Part shown: piece after piece, positions 17,573-25,727 of the stretch
Numbering within the stretch: the first letter of the stretch is position 1
How the letters are laid out: each line of letters begins with the position of its first letter
Assembly (NCBI GenBank): GCA_035297145.1
Contig: DATGZN010000054.1
Coordinates: forward strand, 1 to 64,000
From: QHXW01 sp035297145
GTDB lineage: Bacteria; Acidobacteriota; Terriglobia; Bryobacterales; Bryobacteraceae
DNA: 64,000 bases
Direction of reading: 5' to 3'
Notes under the pieces: generated by a model
Told to the model about the DNA's origin: nothing
Databases searched by the model: none
The model's input: only the letters and a program-made list of their open reading frames with translations
Position numbers and translations under genes: made by a program

Positions 17573-18580
17573 CTAACCGACAGATGCCCCCACGTTTGCA
17601 GCGGCACGATCTGATTTCGCTGGCACAGCCATCAACTTCAGCGCTTTCCGCGCGATCGTGGTCAGCGGAATTCGTGCGAGCGCCCGCGTGTTCCGCCAAT
17701 GGAAACCCCGCGGCGCCGCGGGTAGCTTCCCTGTCAGCACGGTGATCGTGTATTGATGATGCGTGATGGTGTGGCGGAATGACCCGAGAGTCTTGTCAGC
17801 ATGCCAGCCCGGGAGATCCTCCGGCGCGGGCAATTCCCAAAACCCAGCCATCAGCGACTCCGTCGCAGCGCGGCGCCGCAAGAGTACGCTTCCCTTTCTC
17901 GCGATGATGACCACCTGCAAGCCGATGCGCTCAGCGGCCCGCTTGCCGCCTTTGACGGGAAGCTCGTGTTGACGGTGCGTCTGGTGCGCTTCACAGAATG
18001 GCACAACCGGGCATGCGGCACATCGTGGCGCACGGGGCAGGCAAATGGTAGCGCCCAGCTCCATTACGGCCTGGTTGAATAGCCCGGGATCGCGACGATC
18101 AAGCCACTCATCCGCAATCCGTTGGAACCGGGCGCGCGTCTTGGCAGATTGAATGTCCGCCCCATCGCCACGCAGTCGAGAGATGACGCGCAACACGTTC
18201 CCATCCACCACCGCGTGGGCTGATCCGAAAGCGATACTTGCCACGGCGGCAGCCGTATACGGGCCGACCCCCGGCAATACCCGGATCTCGTCGTAAGTCC
18301 GTGGAAACCGTCCCTCGGCTACGATCGCCTTTGCGGCGCGCTGCAGGTTACGCGCCCGCGAGTAGTAGCCCAGACCGCTCCACAACGCTAACACGTCCGC
18401 CTCCCGTGCCTCCGCCAATGTTCGGGCATCAGGAAACCGGTCAAGAAACCGCTGGTAATACGGAATCACAACCTGGGTACGCGTCTGCTGCAGCATCACT
18501 TCAGAAACCAGAATGCGGTAGGGGTCCTGAGTCTCGCGCCACGGCAGCTCACGCCTCTCACGCCGATACCACTCTTCCAA
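17573..18580 (-). CDS. mutY: A/G-specific adenine DNA glycosylase MutY
   Basis: Base-excision repair enzyme that removes adenine mispaired with 8-oxoguanine. The N-terminal glycosylase has SEVMLQQTRTQVVIPYY (catalytic Glu), the helix-hairpin-helix VLPGVGPYTAAAVASIAFG and the catalytic Asp in VVDGNVLRVISRL. The four 4Fe-4S cysteines follow the family spacing (C-x6-C-x2-C-x5-C in CLPRAPRCAACPVVPFC). A C-terminal NUDIX-like domain (about 205-315) recognises 8-oxoG. No ATG lies near the conserved N-terminus; TTG at 18580 is the likely start, with a CTG 18 bases earlier as alternative. Length is normal for the family. Confidence 0.95.
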   Translation of the reverse strand: MEEWYRRERRELPWRETQDPYRILVSEVMLQQTRTQVVIPYYQRFLDRFPDARTLAEAREADVLALWSGLGYYSRARNLQRAAKAIVAEGRFPRTYDEIRVLPGVGPYTAAAVASIAFGSAHAVVDGNVLRVISRLRGDGADIQSAKTRARFQRIADEWLDRRDPGLFNQAVMELGATICLPRAPRCAACPVVPFCEAHQTHRQHELPVKGGKRAAERIGLQVVIIARKGSVLLRRRAATESLMAGFWELPAPEDLPGWHADKTLGSFRHTITHHQYTITVLTGKLPAAPRGFHWRNTRALARIPLTTIARKALKLMAVPAKSDRAAANVGASVG

Positions 18581-18611
18581 CGCGCGCGCGAAGCCCAGGC
18601 GCGAGTCTCCA

Positions 18612-18652
18612 CTTTTGCCGTTTGCCTTTTGCCCTTTGTCTTTGGACTTTAC
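18612..18652. repeat. T-rich CTTTTGCC-type low-complexity repeat
   Basis: An imperfect run of TTTGCC/CTTTTG units just upstream of mutY. A very similar stretch occurs at 47457-47493, between icd and gap. The function is unknown; it may be a slippage-prone simple repeat. Confidence 0.5.
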
Positions 18653-18665
18653 GCTGGCCAGCCGA

Positions 18666-19484
18666 CTACTCCAGCACCTGAATGAATTCAGCGATCACGC
18701 GCGCTTCGCCTTCTTTCAGCTCGAATCCCTCGAATTCGGGGTTGAGAGGTTCGAGCCGCACCGAAGCGTGCTCCCACTGGTCACCGGAGTGGACTTTCTT
18801 ACTCGTGTATTTCTTGATGGTGTATCGAGCGCTGGTCTCAGTCGTGCCGTATCGTTCCACCAGCACGAGCTTGCCCTGGCGCGATCCTACCACGCCCGCC
18901 CGGAACACGCACAAGCTGCCGTCCGGAATGCGCGGTTCCATTGAACGCCCCACCACGTGAGCCACGAACATATCGGGAGTCAGCCGCAGTTTCGCCGGAG
19001 CCTTCACCCAACCTTCCGCTTCCACTTCGCGGTCCTCGCCGAACTTCGTAGCGGCCGCCCGCAGCGAGTAAAGCGGCAAGTGGGTGACAAATGGCTGCGC
19101 CTCCTCGGCCTCCACGTGCTCTTCATACAGGCGCTCCAGAGTCCGCTCGAAATCATCCACCGCAACTGTCGTCCGCCCGCTCAATCGCAAGACATTGGAT
19201 AGCGAATCCTCTATGTGCCGCAAAAAGGCGTCGCCACCCATCTCTTGAATCTTGGTCTGAAAATCCTGGTCCAGCGCCTTGAGCCATTCGGCCTCCTCCG
19301 GATCCTCAATCTCCTCCCAGTGATCGCGAATCTTCGGGTAAACCCGCCCAGTCTCGGCGTCACGCAGCAACACTCCAATGTTCCGCTGCGGTCCACCAGG
19401 TAAAGCCAGTTCGACCAGTAGGTATTCTCCCTGATGTTGGTGATGCGGCCTGCGTCCAGTGGCGATGGAAACGACGGAGGGCAT
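18666..19484 (-). CDS. S24-type (LexA-like) peptidase-domain protein with DUF3037-like N-terminus
   Basis: The C-terminal half (about 165-270) is a LexA/UmuD/signal-peptidase fold: AHVVGRSMEPRIPDGSLCVFR carries the nucleophile Ser181, and a lysine of the YTIKKY segment (224/225) would be the general base. The N-terminus lacks the LexA DNA-binding domain. It has a segment resembling DUF3037-type proteins instead (EYLLVELALPGGPQRNIGVLLRD, about 20-42), followed by a charged region. Self-cleaving or protein-cleaving activity is possible but untested. ATG at 19484 preceded by AAGGGA. It sits between a VWA protein and mutY on the same strand. Confidence 0.78.
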   Translation of the reverse strand: MPSVVSIATGRRPHHQHQGEYLLVELALPGGPQRNIGVLLRDAETGRVYPKIRDHWEEIEDPEEAEWLKALDQDFQTKIQEMGGDAFLRHIEDSLSNVLRLSGRTTVAVDDFERTLERLYEEHVEAEEAQPFVTHLPLYSLRAAATKFGEDREVEAEGWVKAPAKLRLTPDMFVAHVVGRSMEPRIPDGSLCVFRAGVVGSRQGKLVLVERYGTTETSARYTIKKYTSKKVHSGDQWEHASVRLEPLNPEFEGFELKEGEARVIAEFIQVLE

Positions 19485-19514
19485 CTGATTCCCTTTTCGG
19501 CCAATCCAGCCGTT

Positions 19515-20609
19515 TTATGAGCCACCGCCGGCGCCCGGCATGCCCTGCGGATAGTACCCCTTCCGCGCCCGAATCTTCACGTTAGCCAGATTCACCGATA
19601 CACGGATGCTCCGGTAGGGTTTGGCGTCGGTGCTGGGATCGACCGCCGGAATATACCGCAAAATGTATTGCGTCGTCACTTCGCCCGCAATGTGCGCCAC
19701 GGCGCGGAAAATACCTCTCGATATTTCGCCCGCATACCCGCCCGTGCCCACCTGTATGGCATAGTTGCCTTCATCGGAAGGCGTGGAAAGATATCCCGCC
19801 ACATCCGAGTACAGTCCCTCGAGCGGATATTCTACCCGCCCTCCCGTCGCTTCCGCGAGACGAATCAGGTTCGCGTCGCCTTCGTTGCTGAAACCATACG
19901 AAACCGTGCTCATCCCGTAAATGGTCACCAGGTTTCGCTGAGCAATCTCCAGCACTTCTTCCAGGCTCTTCTTGCTGGCGTTGTCGTGGCCATCACCAAC
20001 GATGATCAGGATGCGCCGCGGATCGTAAGGCTCCCCATTCACAATGTGGCGCTTCTGGCAGGCCATATAAATCGCGTCGTACAGCGCCGCGCCGCCCCCC
20101 GGCTTCACCTTTCGCAGTTTCTCGACAATGGGTTCCGCATCGCCGGTCGTATCTACCGCCAACTCCGCTTCATTTCCATACGTAACCAGGTAGCCGCTGA
20201 ACTTGGGATCCCCTGGCAGCATGTTCAGAGCCATCTCGATGGCCGCGTCTTGAAAGTTCTTCCAGTGGATACGGCTCGAGTTGCTCAAATCGATGAGAAA
20301 ACCCACCACCACCGGCTGGCTGCGTTCCCGGCTGAAGTACTCGAGCTTCTGCTCCTTGCCCTCGTCAAAAATGCGGAAATCGTTGGCGTCCAGATCCGAT
20401 ACGAACTTTCCTTTTTCGTCTGTCACCGTTACCGGTACGATGACCTCGTTCACTTGAACTTTGATGGATCTCTGGGGTTCCGCGCCGTTGGCGGGCTTTT
20501 CTTCTGCCGCACCCGCGGGTTTCGCCGGCGACGCGGCCGGTTTCTGCTCAGCGCTTTGGGAAAGACCCAGCACTGCTAACGCCAGTAAGATCGGAAGACG
20601 GCCCACCAT
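19515..20609 (-). CDS. VWFA-related acidobacterial domain protein
   Basis: A 364-residue exported protein with a signal peptide (MVGRLPILLALAVLGLSQSA) and an Ala/Pro/Lys-rich linker. The domain opens with VNEVIVPVTVTDEKGKFVSDLDANDFRIFDEGKEQKLEYFSRE and continues in a von Willebrand factor A fold with a MIDAS-like VGFLIDLSNSSRIHW (DxSxS). The C-terminal strand is KPYRSIRVSVN... RKGYYPQ, typical of the TIGR03436 family. Such proteins are abundant in Acidobacteria; function unknown. A second member lies at 56304-57644. Confidence 0.88.
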   Translation of the reverse strand: MVGRLPILLALAVLGLSQSAEQKPAASPAKPAGAAEEKPANGAEPQRSIKVQVNEVIVPVTVTDEKGKFVSDLDANDFRIFDEGKEQKLEYFSRERSQPVVVGFLIDLSNSSRIHWKNFQDAAIEMALNMLPGDPKFSGYLVTYGNEAELAVDTTGDAEPIVEKLRKVKPGGGAALYDAIYMACQKRHIVNGEPYDPRRILIIVGDGHDNASKKSLEEVLEIAQRNLVTIYGMSTVSYGFSNEGDANLIRLAEATGGRVEYPLEGLYSDVAGYLSTPSDEGNYAIQVGTGGYAGEISRGIFRAVAHIAGEVTTQYILRYIPAVDPSTDAKPYRSIRVSVNLANVKIRARKGYYPQGMPGAGGGS

Positions 20610-20664
20610 AGGATTACGCTTTGCTGCTATTTTAGCTCAGCCGGCGCAAACGGGTTGTCCGGCC

Positions 20665-21699
20665 TTACCGCTGCACCCGTCCCGACCCGCCACCCTTCAC
20701 CAGCGCCTGCACTTCTTCCACGCTGAAGCGGTTGAAGTCTCCGGGAATGGAGTGCTTCAGGCACGATGCAGCCACCGCAAACTCCAGCGCCTCCTGATGG
20801 CTCCCCAGCGCCTGCAATCCGTAGATCAAGCCGCCGGAGAAGCAATCGCCGCCGCCCACGCGGTCCACAATGTGCGTGATATCGTAATGCCGGCTGGTGA
20901 GAAACTCCTTCCCGTCGGCGAAGCACGCCGACCAGCCGTTGTGCGACGCGCTGAACGATTCGCGCAGCGTAATGGCGATCGCCTTCAGATTACCGAACTC
21001 GCGCAAAACTTTCTCCGCCAGGCTGCGGTATTGTTCCCGATCAAGCTTCCCCGAGTGCACATCGACGTCTGCCTGTATTCCCAGCGCCATCTGAACATCT
21101 TCTTCATTCGCGATGGCAAAATCGACAAACTTCACCAGTTCGCGCATCACCTCGGCGGCCGGCTTCCCATACTTCCAGAGATTCTTGCGGTAATTTAGAT
21201 CGCAGGAAACTGTCAGCCCTTTTTCGCGCGCTTTGCGCATCGCTTCGAGCGACAACTCCGCCGCCGACACGCTTAACGCCGGCGTGATCCCGGTGATGTG
21301 AAACCAGCCGGCGCCATCCAAGCTGCGGTCCCAATCGATGTCACCCGGCTTGGCCAGCGCGATGGCGGCGTTGTCGCGGTCATACACCACCTTCGAAGGT
21401 CGTTGATTCGCGCCCGTCTCGACATAGTAAACTCCCATGCGCCCCTTGGCTCGCACGATGCGCGATGCGTCCACGCCGAAGCGCCGCATCTCGCCCACGA
21501 CGGCGTCGGCAATCGGATGGTTCGCCGGCAGCACCGTCACATAGGCCGCCGGCCATCCGAATCCCGCCAGCGCCACCGCCACGTTGGCTTCGCCTCCGCC
21601 GAATGTCGCCACAAACTGCGGCGATTGTAGGAAACGCTCGAAGCCCGGCGGCGCCAGGCGCAGCATGATTTCTCCAAATGTAACGACTGTCTTTTTCAT
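20665..21699 (-). CDS. kdgK: PfkB-family sugar kinase, probable 2-keto-3-deoxygluconate kinase
   Basis: Ribokinase-fold carbohydrate kinase of 344 residues. N-terminal VTFGEIMLRLAPPG and ATFGGGEANVAVALAGFG match the KdgK subgroup. SCDLNYRKNLWKYG, ANEEDVQMALGI and the C-terminal anion hole with catalytic Asp (DRVGGGDCFSGGLIYGL) complete the family motifs. KdgK phosphorylates KDG in hexuronate catabolism or the semi-phosphorylative Entner-Doudoroff route; the aldolase partner is not in the window. The ATG directly follows the TAG of the RidA-like gene (TAGATG), so translation is coupled. Confidence 0.88.
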   Translation of the reverse strand: MKKTVVTFGEIMLRLAPPGFERFLQSPQFVATFGGGEANVAVALAGFGWPAAYVTVLPANHPIADAVVGEMRRFGVDASRIVRAKGRMGVYYVETGANQRPSKVVYDRDNAAIALAKPGDIDWDRSLDGAGWFHITGITPALSVSAAELSLEAMRKAREKGLTVSCDLNYRKNLWKYGKPAAEVMRELVKFVDFAIANEEDVQMALGIQADVDVHSGKLDREQYRSLAEKVLREFGNLKAIAITLRESFSASHNGWSACFADGKEFLTSRHYDITHIVDRVGGGDCFSGGLIYGLQALGSHQEALEFAVAASCLKHSIPGDFNRFSVEEVQALVKGGGSGRVQR

Positions 21700-22809
21700 C
21701 TAATGGCTCGCAACCGCGATGGCATCCACCGCGAAGCTCGCGTCGAGCGAGGGCAATCCTTCAAACGGCAGCAGCGTGCAGGCGGGCGGCCGGGCCGCAT
21801 CGTAGTACTCGAAGCGAATCTTGCGGACATCCTCTGCCGTCGCGTTTGACAGCGGATAGATGCTGGACCACGCCACCTCTTTGACAGAAGCCCCCACCCC
21901 AGCCAGTTCCCTTTCGAGACGCCCAAACGCCAGCCGCACGTCCGAATCCTGGGAGCCAAACGCCACCTGTGTACCCGTGATGGCCACGCGCGGAGCGCTC
22001 ACCAGCGCGATCTGCGAATAGTTGGGCGACTTCGCCAAACCATCCGGATTCAAGAATAGCACTGGCCCCTCGATCTTCACCCGCAAACGGGCCACAGCTT
22101 CGCACTCGACTACCGCGCTCGCCGGCGCTCTCTGAAGCTGCACGAAGGTCCAGGCCGCGCCTTTGTATTCCGATTCCACCATCTGGCGCACCTTGGCGAA
22201 ACCATCGAGCGAGCTCAAAAAACAGGTGCCACGCACAACGTCTTCAGCTTGCGATCCCGCTCCCCTTACCGCCGTCCGCAGTCCCGCCAGCGCCTGTTCG
22301 GCAAGGGGATAAACCGGGTCGAGCGGATTGGCTGAGGAAGCCTGCTGGCCCGCGATGAATGCCAGCCCATTCGGATTCACGTCCTTCTTGCCCACCGACG
22401 TGGCCTCCATCACAACTTGTGCGCCCTCCAGAGGCAAGCCGCCCACCTGCACCACGCTCAGTGCCGGCAGCGACTGGTGCCGGTCCGTAAACGTCTCGCT
22501 GACGATGGCCTGCACGCGTCGCATATCGCCCGAACCCGCCACAAAAGCGCGCAGCTTCACAATGGCGCCGCTGCCCGCGCTGCGTTGCAGCGCCTTCAGG
22601 GCATCGCGCACTTGTTGGGAAAGCAAACCCTTCGACGATAGGGGCGAAACGTAAAAACCCAGCCGCGCCGTTTCCGCCACAACCGCGCTCGGCGGATCCT
22701 TGGGTAGCTGGAGCACCTGGGTAACATCTTCATCCGACTTTTTCTTCTTGCCGAAGGGCCCGGCGTGGGCAACGAGTGCGCAAACCACGAGCACGCCAAT
22801 CGTTCTCAT
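21700..22809 (-). CDS. Exported two-domain RidA-like (YjgF/UK114) protein
   Basis: A 369-residue protein starting with a signal peptide (MRTIGVLVVCALVAHAGPF). Two segments resemble diverged RidA/YjgF units: one closing at SLPALSVVQVGGLPLEGAQVVMEATSV and one at ACTLLPFEGLPSLDASFAVDAIAV. RidA proteins hydrolyse reactive enamine/imine intermediates in the cytoplasm, but this one is exported and the family arginine is not clearly retained (the equivalent stretches read VQVGGLP and LPFEGLP), so enzymatic activity is uncertain. TAGAAT about 13 bases before the ATG may be its -10. It is immediately upstream of and coupled to kdgK. Confidence 0.72.
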   Translation of the reverse strand: MRTIGVLVVCALVAHAGPFGKKKKSDEDVTQVLQLPKDPPSAVVAETARLGFYVSPLSSKGLLSQQVRDALKALQRSAGSGAIVKLRAFVAGSGDMRRVQAIVSETFTDRHQSLPALSVVQVGGLPLEGAQVVMEATSVGKKDVNPNGLAFIAGQQASSANPLDPVYPLAEQALAGLRTAVRGAGSQAEDVVRGTCFLSSLDGFAKVRQMVESEYKGAAWTFVQLQRAPASAVVECEAVARLRVKIEGPVLFLNPDGLAKSPNYSQIALVSAPRVAITGTQVAFGSQDSDVRLAFGRLERELAGVGASVKEVAWSSIYPLSNATAEDVRKIRFEYYDAARPPACTLLPFEGLPSLDASFAVDAIAVASH

Positions 22810-22852
22810 AGGGTAGCTTCAAATTCTAACAGACGCTTGCGCGCACTCCGGA

Positions 22853-23089
22853 TCAGTGCTCGCCTGTCACGCGTGGAATGTATCCCGAGTAGTTGGGAGC
22901 GACGCTCTCGGTTCCGTCGCCGAGGGGCACCATTCCAGTCGCGCCTGGATTGGTGTTGGCGGCCGGCACTTCGGCCACCTCAGGCAAGCGGTCCGGCGGG
23001 GCCGGAATGCTCCCCTTGTAAGGATCTGCCGAACAGCCTGCCAGGGCGGCAACACAAGCAAGCATCAAAATCACTTTTCGGAAACCCAC
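22853..23089 (-). CDS. Small lipoprotein
   Basis: A 78-residue protein with a signal sequence ending in a lipobox (ACVAALAGC, cysteine near residue 19) and a short proline-rich, probably unstructured mature part (SIPAPPDRLPEVAEVPAANT). Predicted to be lipid-anchored. AAGGAG stands 6-7 bases before the ATG. It lies 15 bases after the GNAT gene on the same strand. No family recognised. Confidence 0.75.
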   Translation of the reverse strand: MGFRKVILMLACVAALAGCSADPYKGSIPAPPDRLPEVAEVPAANTNPGATGMVPLGDGTESVAPNYSGYIPRVTGEH

Positions 23090-23104
23090 GAAAACTCCTT
23101 CTCT

Positions 23105-23920
23105 TTAACCATACTCGAAACCTGCTGCGGCGAATACCAGCGCGTCGTTCTTGTTGAGCGGCGGCGCACCATTGACTCCCGCCAGAGTCATCCGCATCAA
23201 TTCTCTTGCCCGTTCGAAACCAGACTCGCGCGCCAATTCGCCGGCATCGCGGTTCGCCGCCAGGATGTCCCAATAGACACTCTCTTCGCCGTGCTTCGCC
23301 AGAAACCAGGCAAGCAGGTCCCGCGCGGCATCCCGCGAACGCGCGACGCAAGGCCCAAAATAGGACGCCGCGGACCCGGCGCGCCCCATGGCAAATCCTG
23401 CGCCTGCAATGGATGCTGATTCTGTTGTGGCGAGCGCGCGCAGAAGTGGTCTGCGATCGGCGCCGAATGCCTCCAGATCGAGCGCGGCGTCCAGCACAAA
23501 CGGACCCGTTGAATCGGCATGGTCCCGCACAGCCCCCGGCTTTCGTACCCACCGCTCGATTACTGCTTCATCACGAAAGCCCAGCCGCTCATAAACCGGA
23601 CGCCCCATCGCGGTAGCGTCGAGCTTGATCCAATTGACTCCCTCGCGCCGCAAATGTTCGAGCGTGTGCTCTATCAGCCGCCGCGCCAGCCCTCGCCCGC
23701 GATATTCCGGATCGGTCAATACCATCCCGACCCACGCCAGCTCCCGCCCGTAACGGATCGCCGTCGTCGTCGCCCGAAGCTCTCCGTCGCACTCAATGCC
23801 GAAACAGCTCTCGGCAGCCAGCTCGAACAGGTTGCGCCAATCAGCCTCAGTCTGGTTCCACCCCGCTGCTTCCTTGAGCCGCATCCCCGCGGCAACGTCA
23901 GCGAGTGTTAGGAGGCGCAT
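23105..23920 (-). CDS. GNAT family N-acetyltransferase (two tandem domains)
   Basis: The N-terminal GNAT fold has the acetyl-CoA loop in WVGMVLTDPEYRGRGLARRLIEHTLEHL (R/Q-x-x-G-x-G/A pattern RGRGLA, about residues 67-80) and the strand ending GRPVYERLGF. A second, weaker GNAT-like half follows (DLLAWFLAKHGEESVYWDILAANRDAGELARESGF). Substrate unknown. I chose the ATG at 23920; a TTG at 23929 is possible but overlaps the hicA stop. It starts 5 bases after hicA, within the tyrS-hicB-hicA string. Confidence 0.85.
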   Translation of the reverse strand: MRLLTLADVAAGMRLKEAAGWNQTEADWRNLFELAAESCFGIECDGELRATTTAIRYGRELAWVGMVLTDPEYRGRGLARRLIEHTLEHLRREGVNWIKLDATAMGRPVYERLGFRDEAVIERWVRKPGAVRDHADSTGPFVLDAALDLEAFGADRRPLLRALATTESASIAGAGFAMGRAGSAASYFGPCVARSRDAARDLLAWFLAKHGEESVYWDILAANRDAGELARESGFERARELMRMTLAGVNGAPPLNKNDALVFAAAGFEYG

Positions 23921-23925
23921 GGTGA

Positions 23926-24156
23926 TCAACTCTCAACAATCATTCTCACGAACTGCTCGACCGTTATTCCGGCTTGGCGGATGATCGCATGCAAAGTGCC
24001 CGTTGGCAGATCGCGATTCCCGTGCACGGGCACAACCACGAGTGCTGCTGATCCTGGTTTGTGCAGGTAGTGGTGACTTCCTCGGATACGTATCAGAGAA
24101 CAGCCCTGCCGTTGCAGTAGCTGAACCACGACTTTCCCGCTGATCCTGGGAAGCAT
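23926..24156 (-). CDS. hicA: HicA-type mRNA interferase toxin
   Basis: A 76-residue YcfA/HicA protein with a double-stranded-RNA-binding-like fold. PRISGKVVVQLLQRQGCSLIRIRGSHHYL carries the conserved GSHH with the catalytic His, and VPVHGNRDLPTGTLHAIIRQAGI is the usual second half. HicA toxins cleave mRNA and are neutralised by HicB. It lies 15 bases downstream of the antitoxin gene. The order here is antitoxin first, the reverse of the E. coli hicAB order. Confidence 0.88.
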   Translation of the reverse strand: MLPRISGKVVVQLLQRQGCSLIRIRGSHHYLHKPGSAALVVVPVHGNRDLPTGTLHAIIRQAGITVEQFVRMIVES

Positions 24157-24171
24157 GGAAAGATACGGAGG

Positions 24172-24420
24172 TCAAACCGTTGTGGGGCGTCGCTCAAGCG
24201 CCGCGCGCAGTGCAGGTGAACCCTCCGGCAACGGCAGGCCCTGTTCAGCCGCGGTCTCCAGATAACCCAGAATGGCTTCGCGGGTCTGCGCGACAACCTC
24301 TTCCAGAGTATCGCCGTATGTCGAGATGCCGCCCAGATCGGGGACATGCGAGACCCACACTTGATCTTCGTTGTCCCATTCGAGAACGATGTTGAATGGA
24401 GGTATCACACTTGATGCCAT
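24172..24420 (-). CDS. hicB: HicB-type antitoxin
   Basis: An 82-residue HicB-like protein with the partial RNase-H fold: FNIVLEWDNEDQVWVSHVPDLGGISTYGDTLEEVVAQTREAI, typical of the family. No separate DNA-binding domain is visible, so autoregulation may be weak or absent. Its ATG overlaps the tyrS stop by one base (TAATG), so it is translated from the tyrS message. The toxin gene follows. Confidence 0.88.
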   Translation of the reverse strand: MASSVIPPFNIVLEWDNEDQVWVSHVPDLGGISTYGDTLEEVVAQTREAILGYLETAAEQGLPLPEGSPALRAALERRPTTV

Positions 24421-25664
24421 TATACTTCCTCGTTCGGCACAACCACACGCGCCCAGTTCTTGCCGATCCGAATTGTGTGTTCGCCGTCGGCGAGCTTGTA
24501 CGTCGGCTCCCTGACGAGATTTCCGTCGATGATCACCGCCCCTTCCCCACGCTTCCTGCTGGCCTCGCTCACCGATGAAGTCAGGCCCGTGGCTGCAACC
24601 AATTTGTCGACGCGAACCAAGTTGGCATCTCCACTGACCTTGACCTCATCAGTGACGTTGAATGACAAAATGTCCGCTGGCATCTCCCCACGCCGCACCA
24701 CCCGCGTAAACGCCTCCGCTGCTTTCCTCGCGTCCAGAGCCGAGTGAAAATCCTCCACGATCCGGCGCCCCAGTTCCATCTTGTTATCCATCGGATTCAC
24801 TTCGCCCGCCGCCGCCTTCCGCTTCATCTCCCCAATCTCCGCCGCACTCTTATCCGTTAGCAGCTCCCACCACTCCCACATCACCTCATCCGAAATCTGC
24901 ATCACCTTCCGGAACATCACCTCCGGCGCCTCCGTGATGCCGATATAGTTGTTCAGCGACTTTGACATCTTGTTCACGCCGTCAAGGCCCCGCAGCAGCG
25001 GCGTCGTGCCGACGATCTGCTGCGGCTGCCCGTAATCCTTCTGAATCTCGCGCCCCACCAGCAGATTGAACTTCTGATCCGTGCCGCCCAGCTCCACGTC
25101 GCATTTCAGCATCACCGAGTCGTACGCCTGAACCAACGGGTACAGCAGCTCGTGCATGGAAATTGGCGTACCCTCTTTGTACCGCTTGGAAAATTCGTCA
25201 CGCTCGAGAATTCGCGCCACCGTGTAGCGTGAGGCCAGACGCACAAGGTCATCGAAGCGCAGCGCATCCAGCCACTCGCTGTTGTACCGGATCTCGGTCT
25301 TGTCGCGATCCAGGATCTTGAACACCTGTTCCAAATACGTCTTGGTGTTGGCCTCAATCTGATCGTGCGTCATGGGAGGTCGCGTCACGTTCCGCCCAGT
25401 CGGATCGCCGATTCTAGCCGTCCCATCGCCGATCAGAAAGATCGCCGTGTGACCCAGATCCTGAAAGTGCTTCATCTTGCGCAACAGGACTGTGTGTCCC
25501 AGGTGTAAGTCTGGCGCCGTCGGATCAAACCCCGCCTTCACACGCAAGGGACGGTTTGCTTTCTCAGCCTCGCGCAGCCGCTCGCGTAAGTCCTCTTCGC
25601 GAATCAACTCCGCCAGGCCCTTCTTGATGTATGTAATTTGTTGGTCGAGCTCCTGCGGGGTCAC
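24420..25664 (-). CDS. tyrS: Tyrosyl-tRNA synthetase
   Basis: Class I aminoacyl-tRNA synthetase of 414 residues. The Rossmann catalytic core has the HIGH-type HLGH at 54-57 (FDPTAPDLHLGHTV) and KMSKS at 232-236; DVELGGTDQKFNLLVGR is the tyrosine-binding region. A C-terminal S4 RNA-binding domain (about 350-414) ends the protein. It belongs to the longer TyrRS-Z/TyrS2-like branch by length and HLGH (inference). Start is GTG at 25664, preceded exactly 6 bases upstream by TACAAT, so the message is probably leaderless. hicB and hicA follow on the same transcript. Confidence 0.96.
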   Translation of the reverse strand: MTPQELDQQITYIKKGLAELIREEDLRERLREAEKANRPLRVKAGFDPTAPDLHLGHTVLLRKMKHFQDLGHTAIFLIGDGTARIGDPTGRNVTRPPMTHDQIEANTKTYLEQVFKILDRDKTEIRYNSEWLDALRFDDLVRLASRYTVARILERDEFSKRYKEGTPISMHELLYPLVQAYDSVMLKCDVELGGTDQKFNLLVGREIQKDYGQPQQIVGTTPLLRGLDGVNKMSKSLNNYIGITEAPEVMFRKVMQISDEVMWEWWELLTDKSAAEIGEMKRKAAAGEVNPMDNKMELGRRIVEDFHSALDARKAAEAFTRVVRRGEMPADILSFNVTDEVKVSGDANLVRVDKLVAATGLTSSVSEASRKRGEGAVIIDGNLVREPTYKLADGEHTIRIGKNWARVVVPNEEV

Positions 25665-25670
25665 AGTTTC

Positions 25671-25676
25671 ATTGTA
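25671..25676 (-). promoter_or_regulatory. -10 box for leaderless tyrS
   Basis: TACAAT on the minus strand, separated from the tyrS GTG by 6 bases, with no Shine-Dalgarno between them. Same geometry as upstream of icd, aroB and several other genes in the window. Confidence 0.6.
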
Positions 25677-25697
25677 AAGGCGGTATGTGGGGATGGA

Positions 25698-25724
25698 GGC
25701 GAGTGGATCCGAAGTCCACCCGCC
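25698..25724 (-). terminator. Hairpin downstream of the SYLF gene
   Basis: Arms GGCG-A-GTGGA (25698-25707) and TCCAC-C-CGCC (25715-25724) with one internal mismatch and a 7-base loop; the minus strand can form a cUUCGg-type loop. It starts 3 bases after the SYLF stop. No T-run follows, so it may act as a terminator or as an mRNA 3' stabiliser. Confidence 0.55.
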
Positions 25725-25727
25725 AGC

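Noticed and set aside
19668..20579. 303-codon plus-strand frame
   Set aside because: Fully antisense to the VWFA protein; Arg/His-rich composition typical of a complementary-strand shadow in GC-rich DNA.
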